Numbered from the stretch's first letter, positions 49,122-58,243 are shown. The stretch is 61,659 bases of DNA from Paenibacillus barengoltzii NBRC 101215 (GCF_004000745.1 NZ_BILV01000032.1:1-61659), one strand, 5' to 3'. The notes: a model not told the origin generated them from the sequence alone. Made by a program: numbers and translations.

Positions 49122-50345
49122 TCACTCCGCCAGACCCGGCAGCTGCGGACGACTCTCCCGGTTCATAGCAGCATGTACCAAGAAGGAGAGCACCGACAGC
49201 GCTGCAATGCCCACAGCCAACCAAGCAACCGGCGTAAGTCCATTCCAGTCAAACAGCATGCCCATGGCATAAGGTCCAGCAACGCGGCCAGCCGCCCCCA
49301 TCCCGCCAACCAAACCGAGGTAGAACGGCGCCGCCTTCCCGGTTCGATCCGAGATAAACGACGGGATTGCCGGAGAGATCAGCATTTCACCGAAGGTGGT
49401 GAGCACCATGGCCCCGACCATACTCGGGTACGTATGGAAGCTCAAGATTGTAGCGTAACCCAACATGTAGAAGATGGCACTTGCCGTCATTTGGGCCTGC
49501 GGGGAGCCGGCAAAGGTCCGCTTTATCCATAAAGTAAAAGGTTGTCCCACAAAAATCAATAACCCGTTCAGCGTCCAGAGAATACTGTAATTCCACTCCG
49601 GCATGCCTTGGGAGATGATATACGGCGATACGCCGTTATTCCAGATACAGTTCCCCAGCCAGAGGAAAAACGATCCCACGCCCATAAACAGGTAAACGGG
49701 ATACCAGCGAAGCAGCGTCCAGACGCTTTGGCCTTCCACCGTTTTTTTGCGCTTCTGTACTTGCAGCTCGCCTTGCGTTTTTTGAACTTTGTTCAAATAA
49801 AACCAAAAAAATAAGGCAAACCCCGCCGAAGTGAGTCCATTCAAAATAAAACTGAGATCATACGAGATCTGCGCCAAAAACCCGCTGATGGCCGTCCCCA
49901 ACGCCACACCAATATTGTTCGCTACATAAATGACATTAAACAGCTCCCCGCGTTGCTCGGCAAACCGAAAACCGATAAACGCTTGAATGGCCGGCATCGT
50001 CGTGGCATTAAAGAAACCAACCAGCAGCATCAGCAGCATAAACAGATGCCAGTTCCCGCTTCCGTAGGGCAGCAGAATCAGGAAGAGGGAGGTCAAAGCA
50101 AGACCGCCCACGATCAGGCGCTTGACGCCTAGGCGATGGTACAGCGCTCCGCCCAGCAGCTGACCGGCAATCCCTCCGACAGACATGACGAGAATGACCA
50201 GGCCGGCATCCGTCACAGTCCGCCCCAGTACCTTAAACACAAACATCGTGACCAAAGGCCACATCAATGAACCGCCCGCCGAACTGATCAAGCTTGCGAT
50301 CAAAAATACCTTGACTTCCCGCGGATAAGCCTGCAGCCATCTCAT
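49122..50345 (-). CDS. MFS transporter (multidrug-type)
   Basis: The 407-residue protein has about twelve membrane helices, the loop LYHRLGVKRLIVGGL after TM2 and IGFRFAEQRGELFNVIYVANNIGVALGTAISGFL (motif C-like glycine pattern of drug exporters) around TM5. The start at 50345 (MRWLQAYPREVKVF) follows AAGGGGG by about 7 bases; the ORF reaches to 50435 but passes through the terminator of the previous gene. Its substrate is unknown. Confidence 0.9.
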   Translation of the reverse strand: MRWLQAYPREVKVFLIASLISSAGGSLMWPLVTMFVFKVLGRTVTDAGLVILVMSVGGIAGQLLGGALYHRLGVKRLIVGGLALTSLFLILLPYGSGNWHLFMLLMLLVGFFNATTMPAIQAFIGFRFAEQRGELFNVIYVANNIGVALGTAISGFLAQISYDLSFILNGLTSAGFALFFWFYLNKVQKTQGELQVQKRKKTVEGQSVWTLLRWYPVYLFMGVGSFFLWLGNCIWNNGVSPYIISQGMPEWNYSILWTLNGLLIFVGQPFTLWIKRTFAGSPQAQMTASAIFYMLGYATILSFHTYPSMVGAMVLTTFGEMLISPAIPSFISDRTGKAAPFYLGLVGGMGAAGRVAGPYAMGMLFDWNGLTPVAWLAVGIAALSVLSFLVHAAMNRESRPQLPGLAE

Positions 50346-50382
50346 CGTGATTCCCCCTTTTGCTGCAACAATTGTGTATATA

Positions 50383-50411
50383 CAAAAAAAGGAGGGCCAC
50401 CAGGGCCCCCA
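50383..50411 (-). terminator. Terminator of the molybdopterin oxidoreductase gene
   Basis: GGGGGCCC…GGCCCTCC stem followed by seven T on the minus strand. Confidence 0.75.
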
Positions 50412-50502
50412 CTCTTGATTCAGATGGATCGGCAAATCTTGCTTGTATTACGCCCAGATTATATTAGTATCGCCTAAAAGCGTGACTCAGGCAAGTATAT
50501 TT

Positions 50503-52572
50503 CTAGCGGCGCTTGACATCCACCACAGTGGAGAAGAACACTGCGCCTCCGCCCATATCGGCTATCCGGTCTGGAGTTAAGGCGTTGGCGCGCGTGCGCT
50601 TCCCGTCCTCCTGCTGCCACCACAGCCCTTGGCTGACGACTGTGCCCGGCAGCATCTTGTCGGTGACGGACGCCGTAACGTCATAACTGCCGCGATCATT
50701 CCACACCGTAACTTCGTCCCCATCGGCAATCCCGCGTGCAGCGGCATCCTCCGGATGAATTTGCAGCACCGGGCCTTTCTCCAGCGCCTTCAGCTTCTCG
50801 ACATTCCCAAACGTCGAGTTGAGGAAGTTGTGGTTTGGCGGAGAGATGAACATCAGCGGATACGGCGTGTCCTTGCCGGGACGGCGCTCTCCATCATAGC
50901 CTTCCACCAACGGCACATACGTTGGCAACGGCGGCAAGCCTGCCCGCTCCATTGTGGCGGAGTACAGCTCGATCTTCCGCGACGGAGTCGGCAAATGGTC
51001 GAGCCAGGTTTGCTGCGGTTCCATGTTCAGCTTCACGAACCGTTGCTCCTTCAGTTTCTCCAGCGTCACGCCTTCCAGATACGGATTATGCTTGAAATCC
51101 AAAGCCTGCCGGATCATATCCTCTTCCGTATCGCGGAACGCATCGTCGTCAAAGCCCATCGCAGCCGCCAACAGCTTAAACGTCTCGACGTTGCTTTTGC
51201 TTTCTCCCTGAGGAGCGATCACCGGCTCTTGAAGCTGAATGTAATGATGCCAATACGAACCGTACAAGTCTGTATTCTCAAAAGAAGACGTCGCCGGCAG
51301 CACAATATCGGCATATTTTGTCGTATCTGTCAAAAAGAGATCATGCACCACGGTGAACAGGTCTTCTCGGAGAAGACCTTGCTCCACCTTCCCTGTATCC
51401 GGGGCAACCACCGCCGGATTGGAGCAATAAACGTACAAAGCGCGGATCGGCGGATCCAGGGTCAACAAGACGTCGCCCAGCTGGTTCATGCTGACCGTAC
51501 GCGCGCCCGGGTTGGGCCGCAGATCAGGACGCTCAAGCGCCGTCGCGTTCATTTTGCCGTAAGCGCCGTTGGACTTGAAGGCGCCGCCGCCCGGCACTAG
51601 CCATTGGCCGGTTAACGCCGGCAGGCAGCTAATCGTGCGGACCGTCATCCCGCCATTGTCGTGATGCTGCAGGCCGTTGCCAATATGAATGTAGGCGGGC
51701 GAAGTTTCGCCGTACAGAACGGCCAGCTTAATGATCGACTCGGCCGGTACGCCGGTGATCGCCGCCACATGCTCCGGCGTGTACTGCTTCACGTGCTCAC
51801 GCAGCTCGGCATGACCAACCGTATAGCGTTCCAAGAACGCTTCGTTCACCAGGCCGCGTTCGAACAGCACGTGCATCATACCGAGCGCCAGGGCTGCATC
51901 CGTACCCGGATACAGCGGAATGAACCAGTCGGCCCGCTGTCCTGTCCGGTTGCGGTGCACGTCGATGACGACGAGCTGGGCGCCTTGTTTGCGGGCTTTC
52001 TCGATCAGGGCAATCTGGTGCATATTCGTGCTGACGAGATTGCCGCCCCACACGATGATCAGCTTCGCCTTGACCGTCTCCTCCGGGCTCGTCCCGCCGC
52101 CGAATCCCATCGTATATCTCCATCCCGCATTACCCGCGGAATTGCAAATGCCTTGTTGCAGCCGCGTCGCGCCCAAACGATTAAAGAACCGCCGATCCAT
52201 TCCATCAACGCTCAAGATCCCCATATTGGCGTAAAAACTATACGGCAGGATCGACTCTGACCCATACTCCCGGATCAATCCCTTATAACGATCCGCGATC
52301 TCTTGGATCGCTTCATCCCAGGTGATGCGTTCAAACTTCCCTTCCCCTTTGCGTCCAACGCGTTTCAGGGGATACAGCACTCGTTCGGGATGGTAGACCC
52401 GCTCCGCCATATTGCGGACCTTATTGCAGATCGCGCCTTGCGTAATCGGGTGATCGGGATTGCCCGTCACCTTGACGATTTTCCCATTCTCTTTATGAAG
52501 CAGTAAGCCGCATGTATCGGGACAATCCAGCGGACACACCGCAGGAAACACCCCGTTAGGTTCATGGATCAT
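50503..52572 (-). CDS. Molybdopterin oxidoreductase (DMSO-reductase/formate dehydrogenase superfamily, YoaE-like)
   Basis: The 689-residue cytoplasmic-looking enzyme has no twin-arginine signal. An N-terminal 4Fe-4S motif uses Cys13, Cys17, Cys21 and Cys49 (CPLDCPDTC and GAICNK). Mo-bisMGD contacts include KLIIVWGGNLVSTNMHQ, VIDVHRNRTGQRADWFIPLYPGTDAALALGMMHVL, YVYCSNPAVVAPD, the PATSSFENTDLYGSYWHHYIQL region and a C-terminal molydopterin dinucleotide-binding domain (PLMFISPPNHNFLNSTFGN…). The Mo-ligand segment reads QGICNSAGNAGW, so the ligand residue is not the usual Cys/Sec of formate dehydrogenases and the reaction is uncertain. AGGAGGGG precedes the ATG at 52572. No electron-transfer subunit is adjacent. 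Confidence 0.9.
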   Translation of the reverse strand: MIHEPNGVFPAVCPLDCPDTCGLLLHKENGKIVKVTGNPDHPITQGAICNKVRNMAERVYHPERVLYPLKRVGRKGEGKFERITWDEAIQEIADRYKGLIREYGSESILPYSFYANMGILSVDGMDRRFFNRLGATRLQQGICNSAGNAGWRYTMGFGGGTSPEETVKAKLIIVWGGNLVSTNMHQIALIEKARKQGAQLVVIDVHRNRTGQRADWFIPLYPGTDAALALGMMHVLFERGLVNEAFLERYTVGHAELREHVKQYTPEHVAAITGVPAESIIKLAVLYGETSPAYIHIGNGLQHHDNGGMTVRTISCLPALTGQWLVPGGGAFKSNGAYGKMNATALERPDLRPNPGARTVSMNQLGDVLLTLDPPIRALYVYCSNPAVVAPDTGKVEQGLLREDLFTVVHDLFLTDTTKYADIVLPATSSFENTDLYGSYWHHYIQLQEPVIAPQGESKSNVETFKLLAAAMGFDDDAFRDTEEDMIRQALDFKHNPYLEGVTLEKLKEQRFVKLNMEPQQTWLDHLPTPSRKIELYSATMERAGLPPLPTYVPLVEGYDGERRPGKDTPYPLMFISPPNHNFLNSTFGNVEKLKALEKGPVLQIHPEDAAARGIADGDEVTVWNDRGSYDVTASVTDKMLPGTVVSQGLWWQQEDGKRTRANALTPDRIADMGGGAVFFSTVVDVKRR

Positions 52573-53223
52573 GTTCCACCCCTCCTGTCTGTAGCCTATT
52601 GTAAGAATAAACCACCCCGGCGTAAAGCCCAAGCGGGAATTTCCTTATGGCGGGAGTATGTTGCGCGCACCTCATTTCACGATTATCCCTTTCGCTCAGG
52701 TTTCTGAGTTTGATTAGAAATCTATTTGGGGGCAGCATCCAAACTTGATTGGGTAACCCTCTTTCGTGTGGTATCCCTTTGGTACAGTATTTATTTTAAT
52801 CAGGTATTCCCTTTGTTCAGATAATCATTCTTTATGAAGTGAAGGGTAGCTATTCATAGGAAGGTCGTATGATTAGAGTTAATGAGATGAATGTAAATGG
52901 AGGAAGGATGAGAACCCCCAGCCTATCGTCGATTGGCTAATGGGGGAGAGCGAATTAGCTATAAATCGAGGCACTGTTTTTTCTCCTAACGAATCTCTTA
53001 ACGAATTTTTCTGATTCATCGGGATAATGGTGTAAAGGGGGGCTTCAACAAACAGCAAACCCAGTCAAGGGTCAAACACGCTAAACAAGCCAAGAGCAAT
53101 TTAAGAAGCCAAGCCAGTCCAAGTCAATCCAAGCAAGGCCAAGCCGGCCAATTAATCCTAGCCGAGCTGAGCCGGGCCGTGCTCAACCCAGCCCAACCTA
53201 AACCAAACTGAAGCCCATTCGGA
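52573..53223. other. 651-base gene-free region: promoter, dispersed repeats and a CAAGCC-rich tract
   Basis: The oxidoreductase promoter is TTTACG (52621-52626), 17 bases and TACAAT (52598-52603) on the minus strand. Repeat copies of the ATTATCCC type lie at 52680-52699, a degenerate one at 52801-52820, and an inverted one at 53011-53042. From about 53050 to 53215 the sequence is a low-complexity tract of CAAGCC, CCAAG, AAACC and GAGCC words with few G on this strand and no ORF of interest. No terminator is evident for the formate/nitrite channel gene. Confidence 0.6.
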
Positions 53224-54057
53224 TTATCCGTGATGCTTCGCCGCCTCAGAGGACGCAGCCAACCCGGCAGCCGTTGCATCCTTGGACCCTTTATCCTTCA
53301 GAAAAGCTGCCCAATACGCCGAAGCCACGAAGATAGCCCCACCGGTTAAATTCCCCAGCCATACCGGTACAAAGTTACTCAAATATTCGCCCCAAGAGTA
53401 ATATCCTTCAAAAATTGCCGCTGGAATCAGGAACATATTCGCAACAACGTGCTGGAAGCCAATCGCAACAAAGGCCATGGTTGGGAACCAAATGCCTAAG
53501 ATTTTACCGCTCATATTATCTGCGCCATAGGAGAGCCATACCGCCAAAGCAACCAACCAGTTGCAACCGATCCCGGACACGAATGCTTGCAGGAATCTGT
53601 CGTCCAGCTTATGACCAGCCATATCGACCAGCTTCTCAAGATAAGGCCCGCTGGCCGTCAAACCAACCACGTGTCCAAAAAAGTAAGCGACAAACAAAGC
53701 GCCTACGAAATTGCTTAACGTGATGAGGACGAGATTTTTGCACAGATCTCCAGTGGAAATTCGCCCCGCCATCCGTGCCAACGGCACCGCCATCATATTA
53801 CCGGTCAACAACTCCCCGCCCGCCAGCAGCACTAGAATCAAGCCGATAGGGAATACCGCAGCCCCGATAAAATTAGCGATACTGCCCCATTCCGCCGGAG
53901 CGCTGCTGATCACGCGAATATCAAGAAGGAAGCCAAGCGCGATAAACGCCCCTCCCAAAAAACCAAGAATCAATACGGTAAGCAGTGGATAATATGCTTT
54001 TTTGACGCCATATTCTACGGATACTTCGGCAATTTGTGCAGGTTTAGAATAAGCCAT
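53224..54057 (-). CDS. Formate/nitrite transporter family channel
   Basis: The 277-residue FNT protein has six membrane helices. FNT landmarks are FLGGAFIALG, AAVFPIGLILVLLAGGELLTGNMM, the LSNFVGALFVAYFFG segment, SGIGCNWLVALAVWLSYGA and IWFPTMAFVAIGFQHVVANMFLIP with the central channel histidine. It passes formate, nitrite or similar small anions. The C-terminal tail (KDKGSKDATAAGLAASSEAAKHHG) is hydrophilic. AAAGGAG precedes the ATG. A perfect TAGGG-N4-CCCTA palindrome and a weak Fnr-like box lie upstream, suggesting anaerobic or nitrate-linked control. Confidence 0.93.
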   Translation of the reverse strand: MAYSKPAQIAEVSVEYGVKKAYYPLLTVLILGFLGGAFIALGFLLDIRVISSAPAEWGSIANFIGAAVFPIGLILVLLAGGELLTGNMMAVPLARMAGRISTGDLCKNLVLITLSNFVGALFVAYFFGHVVGLTASGPYLEKLVDMAGHKLDDRFLQAFVSGIGCNWLVALAVWLSYGADNMSGKILGIWFPTMAFVAIGFQHVVANMFLIPAAIFEGYYSWGEYLSNFVPVWLGNLTGGAIFVASAYWAAFLKDKGSKDATAAGLAASSEAAKHHG

Positions 54058-54128
54058 GATCCTGTCTCCTTTTATATGTCATTTCTAAACGACACTTCAC
54101 AGGTCATTCGTCGTTTGAAGTCGTGTTC

Positions 54129-54134
54129 ATTGTA
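54129..54134 (-). promoter_or_regulatory. -10 box of the formate/nitrite transporter gene
   Basis: TACAAT on the minus strand with a poor -35 (TTTTTC at 17 bases). A degenerate CGTGA-N6-TTATT box (54157-54172) is centred about 42.5 bases upstream of the implied start. Confidence 0.45.
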
Positions 54135-54187
54135 GCGTGTGAATGGACCTTGAAAAAATAACATAGATCACGTTAGCGTTTTCACAA

Positions 54188-54205
54188 ATTAGGGATTTCC
54201 CTAAT
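54188..54205. promoter_or_regulatory. NreC-type palindrome upstream of the formate/nitrite transporter
   Basis: ATTAGGG-ATTT-CCCTAAT contains a perfect TAGGG-N4-CCCTA, the site described for the staphylococcal oxygen/nitrate response regulator NreC. Its centre is about 74 bases upstream of the implied transcription start. The regulator itself is not in this window. Confidence 0.55.
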
Positions 54206-54217
54206 GATCACAAAATC

Positions 54218-54258
54218 ACAAAAGACCCCTTCCAGAGCAATCCCGGAAAGGGTCTTTA
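54218..54258 (-). terminator. Terminator of the TetR/SDR operon
   Basis: AAAGACCC-TTTCC…GGAAGGGGTCTTT, a 13-base stem with one mismatch, followed by a T on the minus strand; 21 bases after the tetR stop. Confidence 0.8.
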
Positions 54259-54278
54259 ACCTGCACGTGAGCGCGTAA

Positions 54279-54878
54279 TTATTTGGATGGTGCGGCGATC
54301 CCGCCCAAGATTAACTGCCATACCGCATCAAAATCTGCGTCAATCCGCTCATTCGTCCATTGGCGGAAGTGTGCGGGATGATGGAAATGCAGGAACGCTA
54401 GGAAGATGGCTCTTGATGCTTCCTTCGGCTCCAACGCTTTAAACTCTCCCGCACGGATGCCGCCCTCAAAAATTGTGTGAATCTGTCCGATCAAGTGATC
54501 AATATGAGCTTCGATGATCTCCGCGGCTGCTTCAGTTACAGCGGCATACATGGCAAACATCTCTGGGTCTTCGCTGGCATAGGTTCGCTTGCAGCCAATT
54601 AACGTCTTCAGCCACAGCTTCAAGCGCTCCGTATAACTTCCGTCTGTGCCGTTCGCAATATCTGCTAGAGGGGCGGCAATGCTTCGCGTTAACCAACGTT
54701 CCGTCACCGCTTCGCGAAGCGCGGCCTTGCTGGAAAAATGCCGGTACAACGTGCCATGACTTACTTGCAGCGCACGCGCCACATCCAGCACGGAGGTTTT
54801 ATCCGGTCCGAAGCGCCTTAGCACCTGCTCTGCGGTATCCATAATTTGTTCTTTGCTTAAAGGCAGCTCGTTGCTCAT
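54279..54878 (-). CDS. TetR-family transcriptional regulator
   Basis: The 199-residue protein has the N-terminal helix-turn-helix EQIMDTAEQVLRRFGPDKTSVLDVARALQVSHGTLYRHFSSKAALREAV and a ligand domain with ERWLTRSIAAPLADI, similar to AcrR-type YcdC regulators. It lies downstream of two SDR genes on the same strand and has its own promoter (TTGTCA/TATAGT with 17-base spacing at 54909-54937). An inverted repeat, TGACA-N12-TGTCA (54932-54953), overlaps the -35 element and may be its own operator. Confidence 0.9.
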   Translation of the reverse strand: MSNELPLSKEQIMDTAEQVLRRFGPDKTSVLDVARALQVSHGTLYRHFSSKAALREAVTERWLTRSIAAPLADIANGTDGSYTERLKLWLKTLIGCKRTYASEDPEMFAMYAAVTEAAAEIIEAHIDHLIGQIHTIFEGGIRAGEFKALEPKEASRAIFLAFLHFHHPAHFRQWTNERIDADFDAVWQLILGGIAAPSK

Positions 54879-54908
54879 TTCACCCGTCCTCCTCCCCGTT
54901 TTTTCCCC

Positions 54909-54953
54909 ACTATATCAAAATCGCATCCAAATGACAATGATACGATTCTGTCA
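54909..54953 (-). promoter_or_regulatory. Promoter and candidate operator of the tetR gene
   Basis: TTGTCA (54932-54937), 17 bases, TATAGT (54909-54914) on the minus strand. The inverted repeat TGACA…TGTCA spans 54932-54953 across the -35 hexamer. Confidence 0.5.
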
Positions 54954-54970
54954 ATTGTGAACAGCTATCA

Positions 54971-55717
54971 TCAGATGAAACCGCCGTTAACGCGAAGGGT
55001 TTGCCCGGTAACCCAACCGGATTCCGGCCCTGCCAGGAACAGGACGACGCTCGTAATATCCTCTGGCTCCGCCAACCGTCCGAAGGCATTGGTGTTGCCG
55101 ACGGCTTTGATTTGCTCCGGTGTTTTTCCGACAGTAAACAGTTCTGTATTCACCGGTCCTGGGCCAACCGCATTGATCGTAATGCCCAGCGGTCCAAGCT
55201 CCTTCGCCAGCTGCCGTGTGATCTGCTCTACAGCTCCCTTGCTGGCTGCATAAGAGCTGTAAGTAGGGAACATTTGACCGGTGACGGATGTCGAGAAGTT
55301 GATAATACGGCCCCCTGCCTCCATATAATCCACAGCTTTCTGAATCGCGAAAAAGGTTCCCTTCACGTTAATCGCAAATTGCCGGTCGAAATCCTCTTCC
55401 GTGATATCTTTCAGCGGCTTCGTAACCATGACCCCCGCGTTATTGATCAGAATATCGAGACGTCCAAAGGTTTCCTTCGTCTTCTGGAACAGCTTCTCCA
55501 ATTCAGCCAGCTTGCTGACATCCGCTTGAATCGCGACAGCCTCCACGCCCTCAGCTTGAATCCCCTTCACTACGGCCTCTGCTTTCTCAGGGCTGCTGGC
55601 GTAGTTTACAACGACTTTGGCCCCGCGGCGTGCCAATTCCTCTGCGATCGTTTTCCCCATCCCTCTAGATGCACCTGTTACCAAAGCGACTTTTCCATTC
55701 AACAATTGTTCGGTCAT
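54971..55717 (-). CDS. SDR-family oxidoreductase (3-oxoacyl-ACP-reductase/glucose-dehydrogenase-like)
   Basis: The 248-residue classical SDR has the NAD(P) motif VTGASRGMGKTIA, NNAGVM, catalytic Ser in NFSTS and the YxxxK motif YAASKGAVEQ, and ends with the GWVTGQTLRVNGGFI motif common in FabG-like proteins. NYASSPEKA after beta2 favours NADPH. Substrate unknown. It lies 47 bases after the upstream SDR gene, AGGAGG before the ATG, and precedes the tetR gene. Confidence 0.92.
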   Translation of the reverse strand: MTEQLLNGKVALVTGASRGMGKTIAEELARRGAKVVVNYASSPEKAEAVVKGIQAEGVEAVAIQADVSKLAELEKLFQKTKETFGRLDILINNAGVMVTKPLKDITEEDFDRQFAINVKGTFFAIQKAVDYMEAGGRIINFSTSVTGQMFPTYSSYAASKGAVEQITRQLAKELGPLGITINAVGPGPVNTELFTVGKTPEQIKAVGNTNAFGRLAEPEDITSVVLFLAGPESGWVTGQTLRVNGGFI

Positions 55718-55764
55718 TTTAATTTCCTCCTAAATGATAGTGTGATGAAATTTGAACAGATTTA

Positions 55765-56688
55765 TTAGTTTTGAGCGTTTTGTGCGGTTTTGACATGCAA
55801 CAACTCTCCAAAGCCCAGGCGGTTAATGAAATTCTCCTGCGCCTGACGGGCTGCCTCGTTAACCTCTTCAACGCCTGCATTGGTGAAGTCCACGACGCTG
55901 CGGAACGGGCGTGTTCCCGCCGGCATCGCAAGAATGCGAGCAATTTCTTCGCCAACCGCTCTAGGATGGGCATCGACCCCTGGTACAAATAGACTCGACG
56001 TAGCTTCTTCATTACGCTCTACCAACGGGTCCAGCTCGGCATAAGCCTTACTCCGTTCTACATCGCTTGCCCGGCTGGCATTCGGGAAATGGTCGGTTCC
56101 CTCAGTAAACGGACCTGGCATGACGATCGTCGTTTCGATGCCATATTGCCCTACTTCGTAGGCGGTGACCTGAGCAATTGCATCACCGGCGAACTTGGAG
56201 GCTACGTAAGGGCCCATGAATGGTGGAGCAACTACCGTCGTTGTGCTGCCGACATAAATAAGAGTTCCCGAACGACGCTCTCGCATATGCGGGAGTACAG
56301 CCCGGTTCACCCGTTGGATTCCGAGGGCGTTCACGTCAAACAGATGATGGATATCCTCTGGGGTAAACGCCTCAACGTAGCCAACCACTAAATGACCTGC
56401 GTTATGCACGACGACATCCAGTCTGCCGGCCTCCTCAAGAATCGTTGCGACGGCAGCTTCAGCCGAAGCATCGGATTGCACGTCGAGTTCCACAACTCGA
56501 AGGTCCAGCCCATGGCTTCTTCCATATTCCAGAAGCTCCTCGGCACGGACAGCATTGCGGCCTCCGATGTTCCGCATGCTGGCATATACCGTGTGTCCGG
56601 CCTCGGCCAAAGACCGAGCCGTCAAATTTCCGATTCCAGTGGATGCGCCCGTGACGAGAACTACTTGATCCTTCGTTTCATTTTTCAT
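55765..56688 (-). CDS. SDR-family oxidoreductase
   Basis: The 307-residue SDR has VTGASTGIGNLTARSLAEAGH at the N-terminus, HNAGHLVVG, GSTTTVVAPPFMGPYVASKFAGDAI with the YxxxK pair, and a longer C-terminal region than its partner, as in 17-beta-HSD-like family members. The start at 56688 is chosen because GGAGGAG lies 9-10 bases upstream. The first of two SDR genes likely controlled by the TetR protein. Substrate unknown. Confidence 0.9.
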   Translation of the reverse strand: MKNETKDQVVLVTGASTGIGNLTARSLAEAGHTVYASMRNIGGRNAVRAEELLEYGRSHGLDLRVVELDVQSDASAEAAVATILEEAGRLDVVVHNAGHLVVGYVEAFTPEDIHHLFDVNALGIQRVNRAVLPHMRERRSGTLIYVGSTTTVVAPPFMGPYVASKFAGDAIAQVTAYEVGQYGIETTIVMPGPFTEGTDHFPNASRASDVERSKAYAELDPLVERNEEATSSLFVPGVDAHPRAVGEEIARILAMPAGTRPFRSVVDFTNAGVEEVNEAARQAQENFINRLGFGELLHVKTAQNAQN

Positions 56689-56717
56689 TTTGATCATCTC
56701 CTCCATTTGATGGCTTG

Positions 56718-56747
56718 ATTATATACCGAACATATATCAGATATCAA
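56718..56747 (-). promoter_or_regulatory. Promoter of the SDR operon with a flanking inverted repeat
   Basis: TTGATA (56742-56747), 18 bases and TATAAT (56718-56723) on the minus strand. Within the spacer ATATA-CCGAACA-TATAT (about 56721-56737) forms an inverted repeat, a possible TetR site. Confidence 0.6.
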
Positions 56748-56802
56748 GTATCAATTTTTTATTTTTGTCATTTGTTTTTTTGGCTATAGGGTTCCAATCA
56801 AA

Positions 56803-56850
56803 TAAAAAAGCCGATTCCTCAAGGGTTTATGCCCTTTTCGAATCGGCTTA
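56803..56850 (-). terminator. Terminator of the NADH oxidase gene
   Basis: AAGCCGATTC…GAATCGGCTT with an inner GGGCATAAACCC loop, then TTTTTT on the minus strand. Confidence 0.85.
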
Positions 56851-56881
56851 TTTCGATATGAAACTTGTTGATGTTCTTGTA

Positions 56882-58243
56882 TTAAGCGTGAACCGTTTCC
56901 CGCTTCGGAACTTCCGGCAACACCTGTAAGCCTGCACTGTTCAAGAAATTCCACGGTTTGTTGTAATGAGGTTGGAAGAAGAAATCAACGAAAGCGAGCT
57001 CTTCCATTTTCATTCCATTTTGGATGCACACCGAAATCGTGTTGATCGACTGAGTCAAGTCTACTTTCGACATGATTTGTGCGCCCAAAATCCGGCGAGT
57101 ATTTTTCTCGTAGACTACCTTCAGCAGGACCGGCTCATGGGTTGGCATAAATTCCGGACGGTAGTTGTCTGTGATCAGCACCGCCTCTGCATCCAAACCG
57201 GCGTCCTTGGCTGCTGCTTCTGTTAATCCGGTTCCGGCGATATTATCCTCATAGATTTTAATGCCCGAAGTGCCTTGGGTCCCCATATACTTCACGGTTG
57301 GTGTAACCAGATTCCGTGCGACCAGCGTCCCCATGCGGACGGCGTTGGTGGCCAGCGGGATATAAACATGCTTGCCTGTCGGGTTATAGTAGACGGCGCA
57401 GCTGTCACCTGCCGCATACACATCCGGCTTCGAGGTGCGCATATATTCATCCACGATGATCGCGCCATTGTCCAGCATATCAACCTGACCTTTTAACAGC
57501 TCTGTGTTAGGACGGAACCCAATGCACATAATCACCAGGTCGGCAGCGTATGTGCCTTTATCGGTAATCACTTGCGCGACTTTGCCATTCTCGCCTTCAA
57601 AGCGTGTGACTTTTTGGCCTAATGCCAGCTCAATGCCATGGTCGCGGAGCGATTGTTCGATCTTGTCCGTGTACTCCGCATCAAGGTACTTGCTCAAAAT
57701 GCGCTCCTCCGCATCGATCAACGTAACGTGCTTTCCATTAAGCTGGAACGCTTCAACCAGCTCCACCCCGATGTAACCTGCACCGACAACAACGATGTTG
57801 CTGGCTTGTTTTGCTTTTTCGATGATGGTGTTGGAGTGGTTAAAGTTCTTCGAGAGCAAAATATTCTCCAGATCACTGCCCTCAAACTTCGGTACGATCG
57901 GCCACGACCCCGTCGTAACAATCAGCTTGTCGAACCGATCTTCAAACACTTCGCCGGTCTCTAAGTTGCGGGCTTGAAGGACTTTCGCGTCTGTATCCAC
58001 CGATACGACTTCATGCCGCATCTTTGTATTTACACCCAGCTCAGCCAATTGCTGCGGCGAGGAGTAAAACAGCCCCTGAGGATCTTTCACCATCCCTCCG
58101 ACATAGAGGGCGATGCCGCACGACAAGAACGAGATATTGTCGTTCCGTTCATATACGGTAATTTCCGCCTCTGGGTAAAGTTGGGCCGTATTAACGATGG
58201 CTGCCGTGCCTGCGTGTGTACATCCGATAACTGCTACTTTCAT
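56882..58243 (-). CDS. nox: NADH oxidase, water-forming type (CoA-disulfide-reductase family)
   Basis: The 453-residue FAD enzyme has the redox cysteine Cys42 in SFLSCGIALYVGG, the NAD motif VVVGAGYIGVELVEAF near residue 152, and VYAAGDSCAVYY binding FAD. The single active cysteine and C-terminal half (AFVDFFFQPHYNKPWNFLN) are those of Nox/CoADR. The likely reaction is four-electron reduction of O2 by NADH, which restores NAD+ when oxygen reaches fermenting cells. The start at 58243 follows GGAGGAGGAAG; the longer frame has no comparable site. The upstream promoter bears three TGTGA-N6-TCACW-like boxes, so Fnr- or Rex-type control is likely. Confidence 0.92.
   Translation of the reverse strand: MKVAVIGCTHAGTAAIVNTAQLYPEAEITVYERNDNISFLSCGIALYVGGMVKDPQGLFYSSPQQLAELGVNTKMRHEVVSVDTDAKVLQARNLETGEVFEDRFDKLIVTTGSWPIVPKFEGSDLENILLSKNFNHSNTIIEKAKQASNIVVVGAGYIGVELVEAFQLNGKHVTLIDAEERILSKYLDAEYTDKIEQSLRDHGIELALGQKVTRFEGENGKVAQVITDKGTYAADLVIMCIGFRPNTELLKGQVDMLDNGAIIVDEYMRTSKPDVYAAGDSCAVYYNPTGKHVYIPLATNAVRMGTLVARNLVTPTVKYMGTQGTSGIKIYEDNIAGTGLTEAAAKDAGLDAEAVLITDNYRPEFMPTHEPVLLKVVYEKNTRRILGAQIMSKVDLTQSINTISVCIQNGMKMEELAFVDFFFQPHYNKPWNFLNSAGLQVLPEVPKRETVHA

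Noticed and set aside
50346-50435. N-terminal extension of the MFS frame
   Set aside because: It runs through the terminator of the previous gene; AAGGGGG precedes the ATG at 50345.
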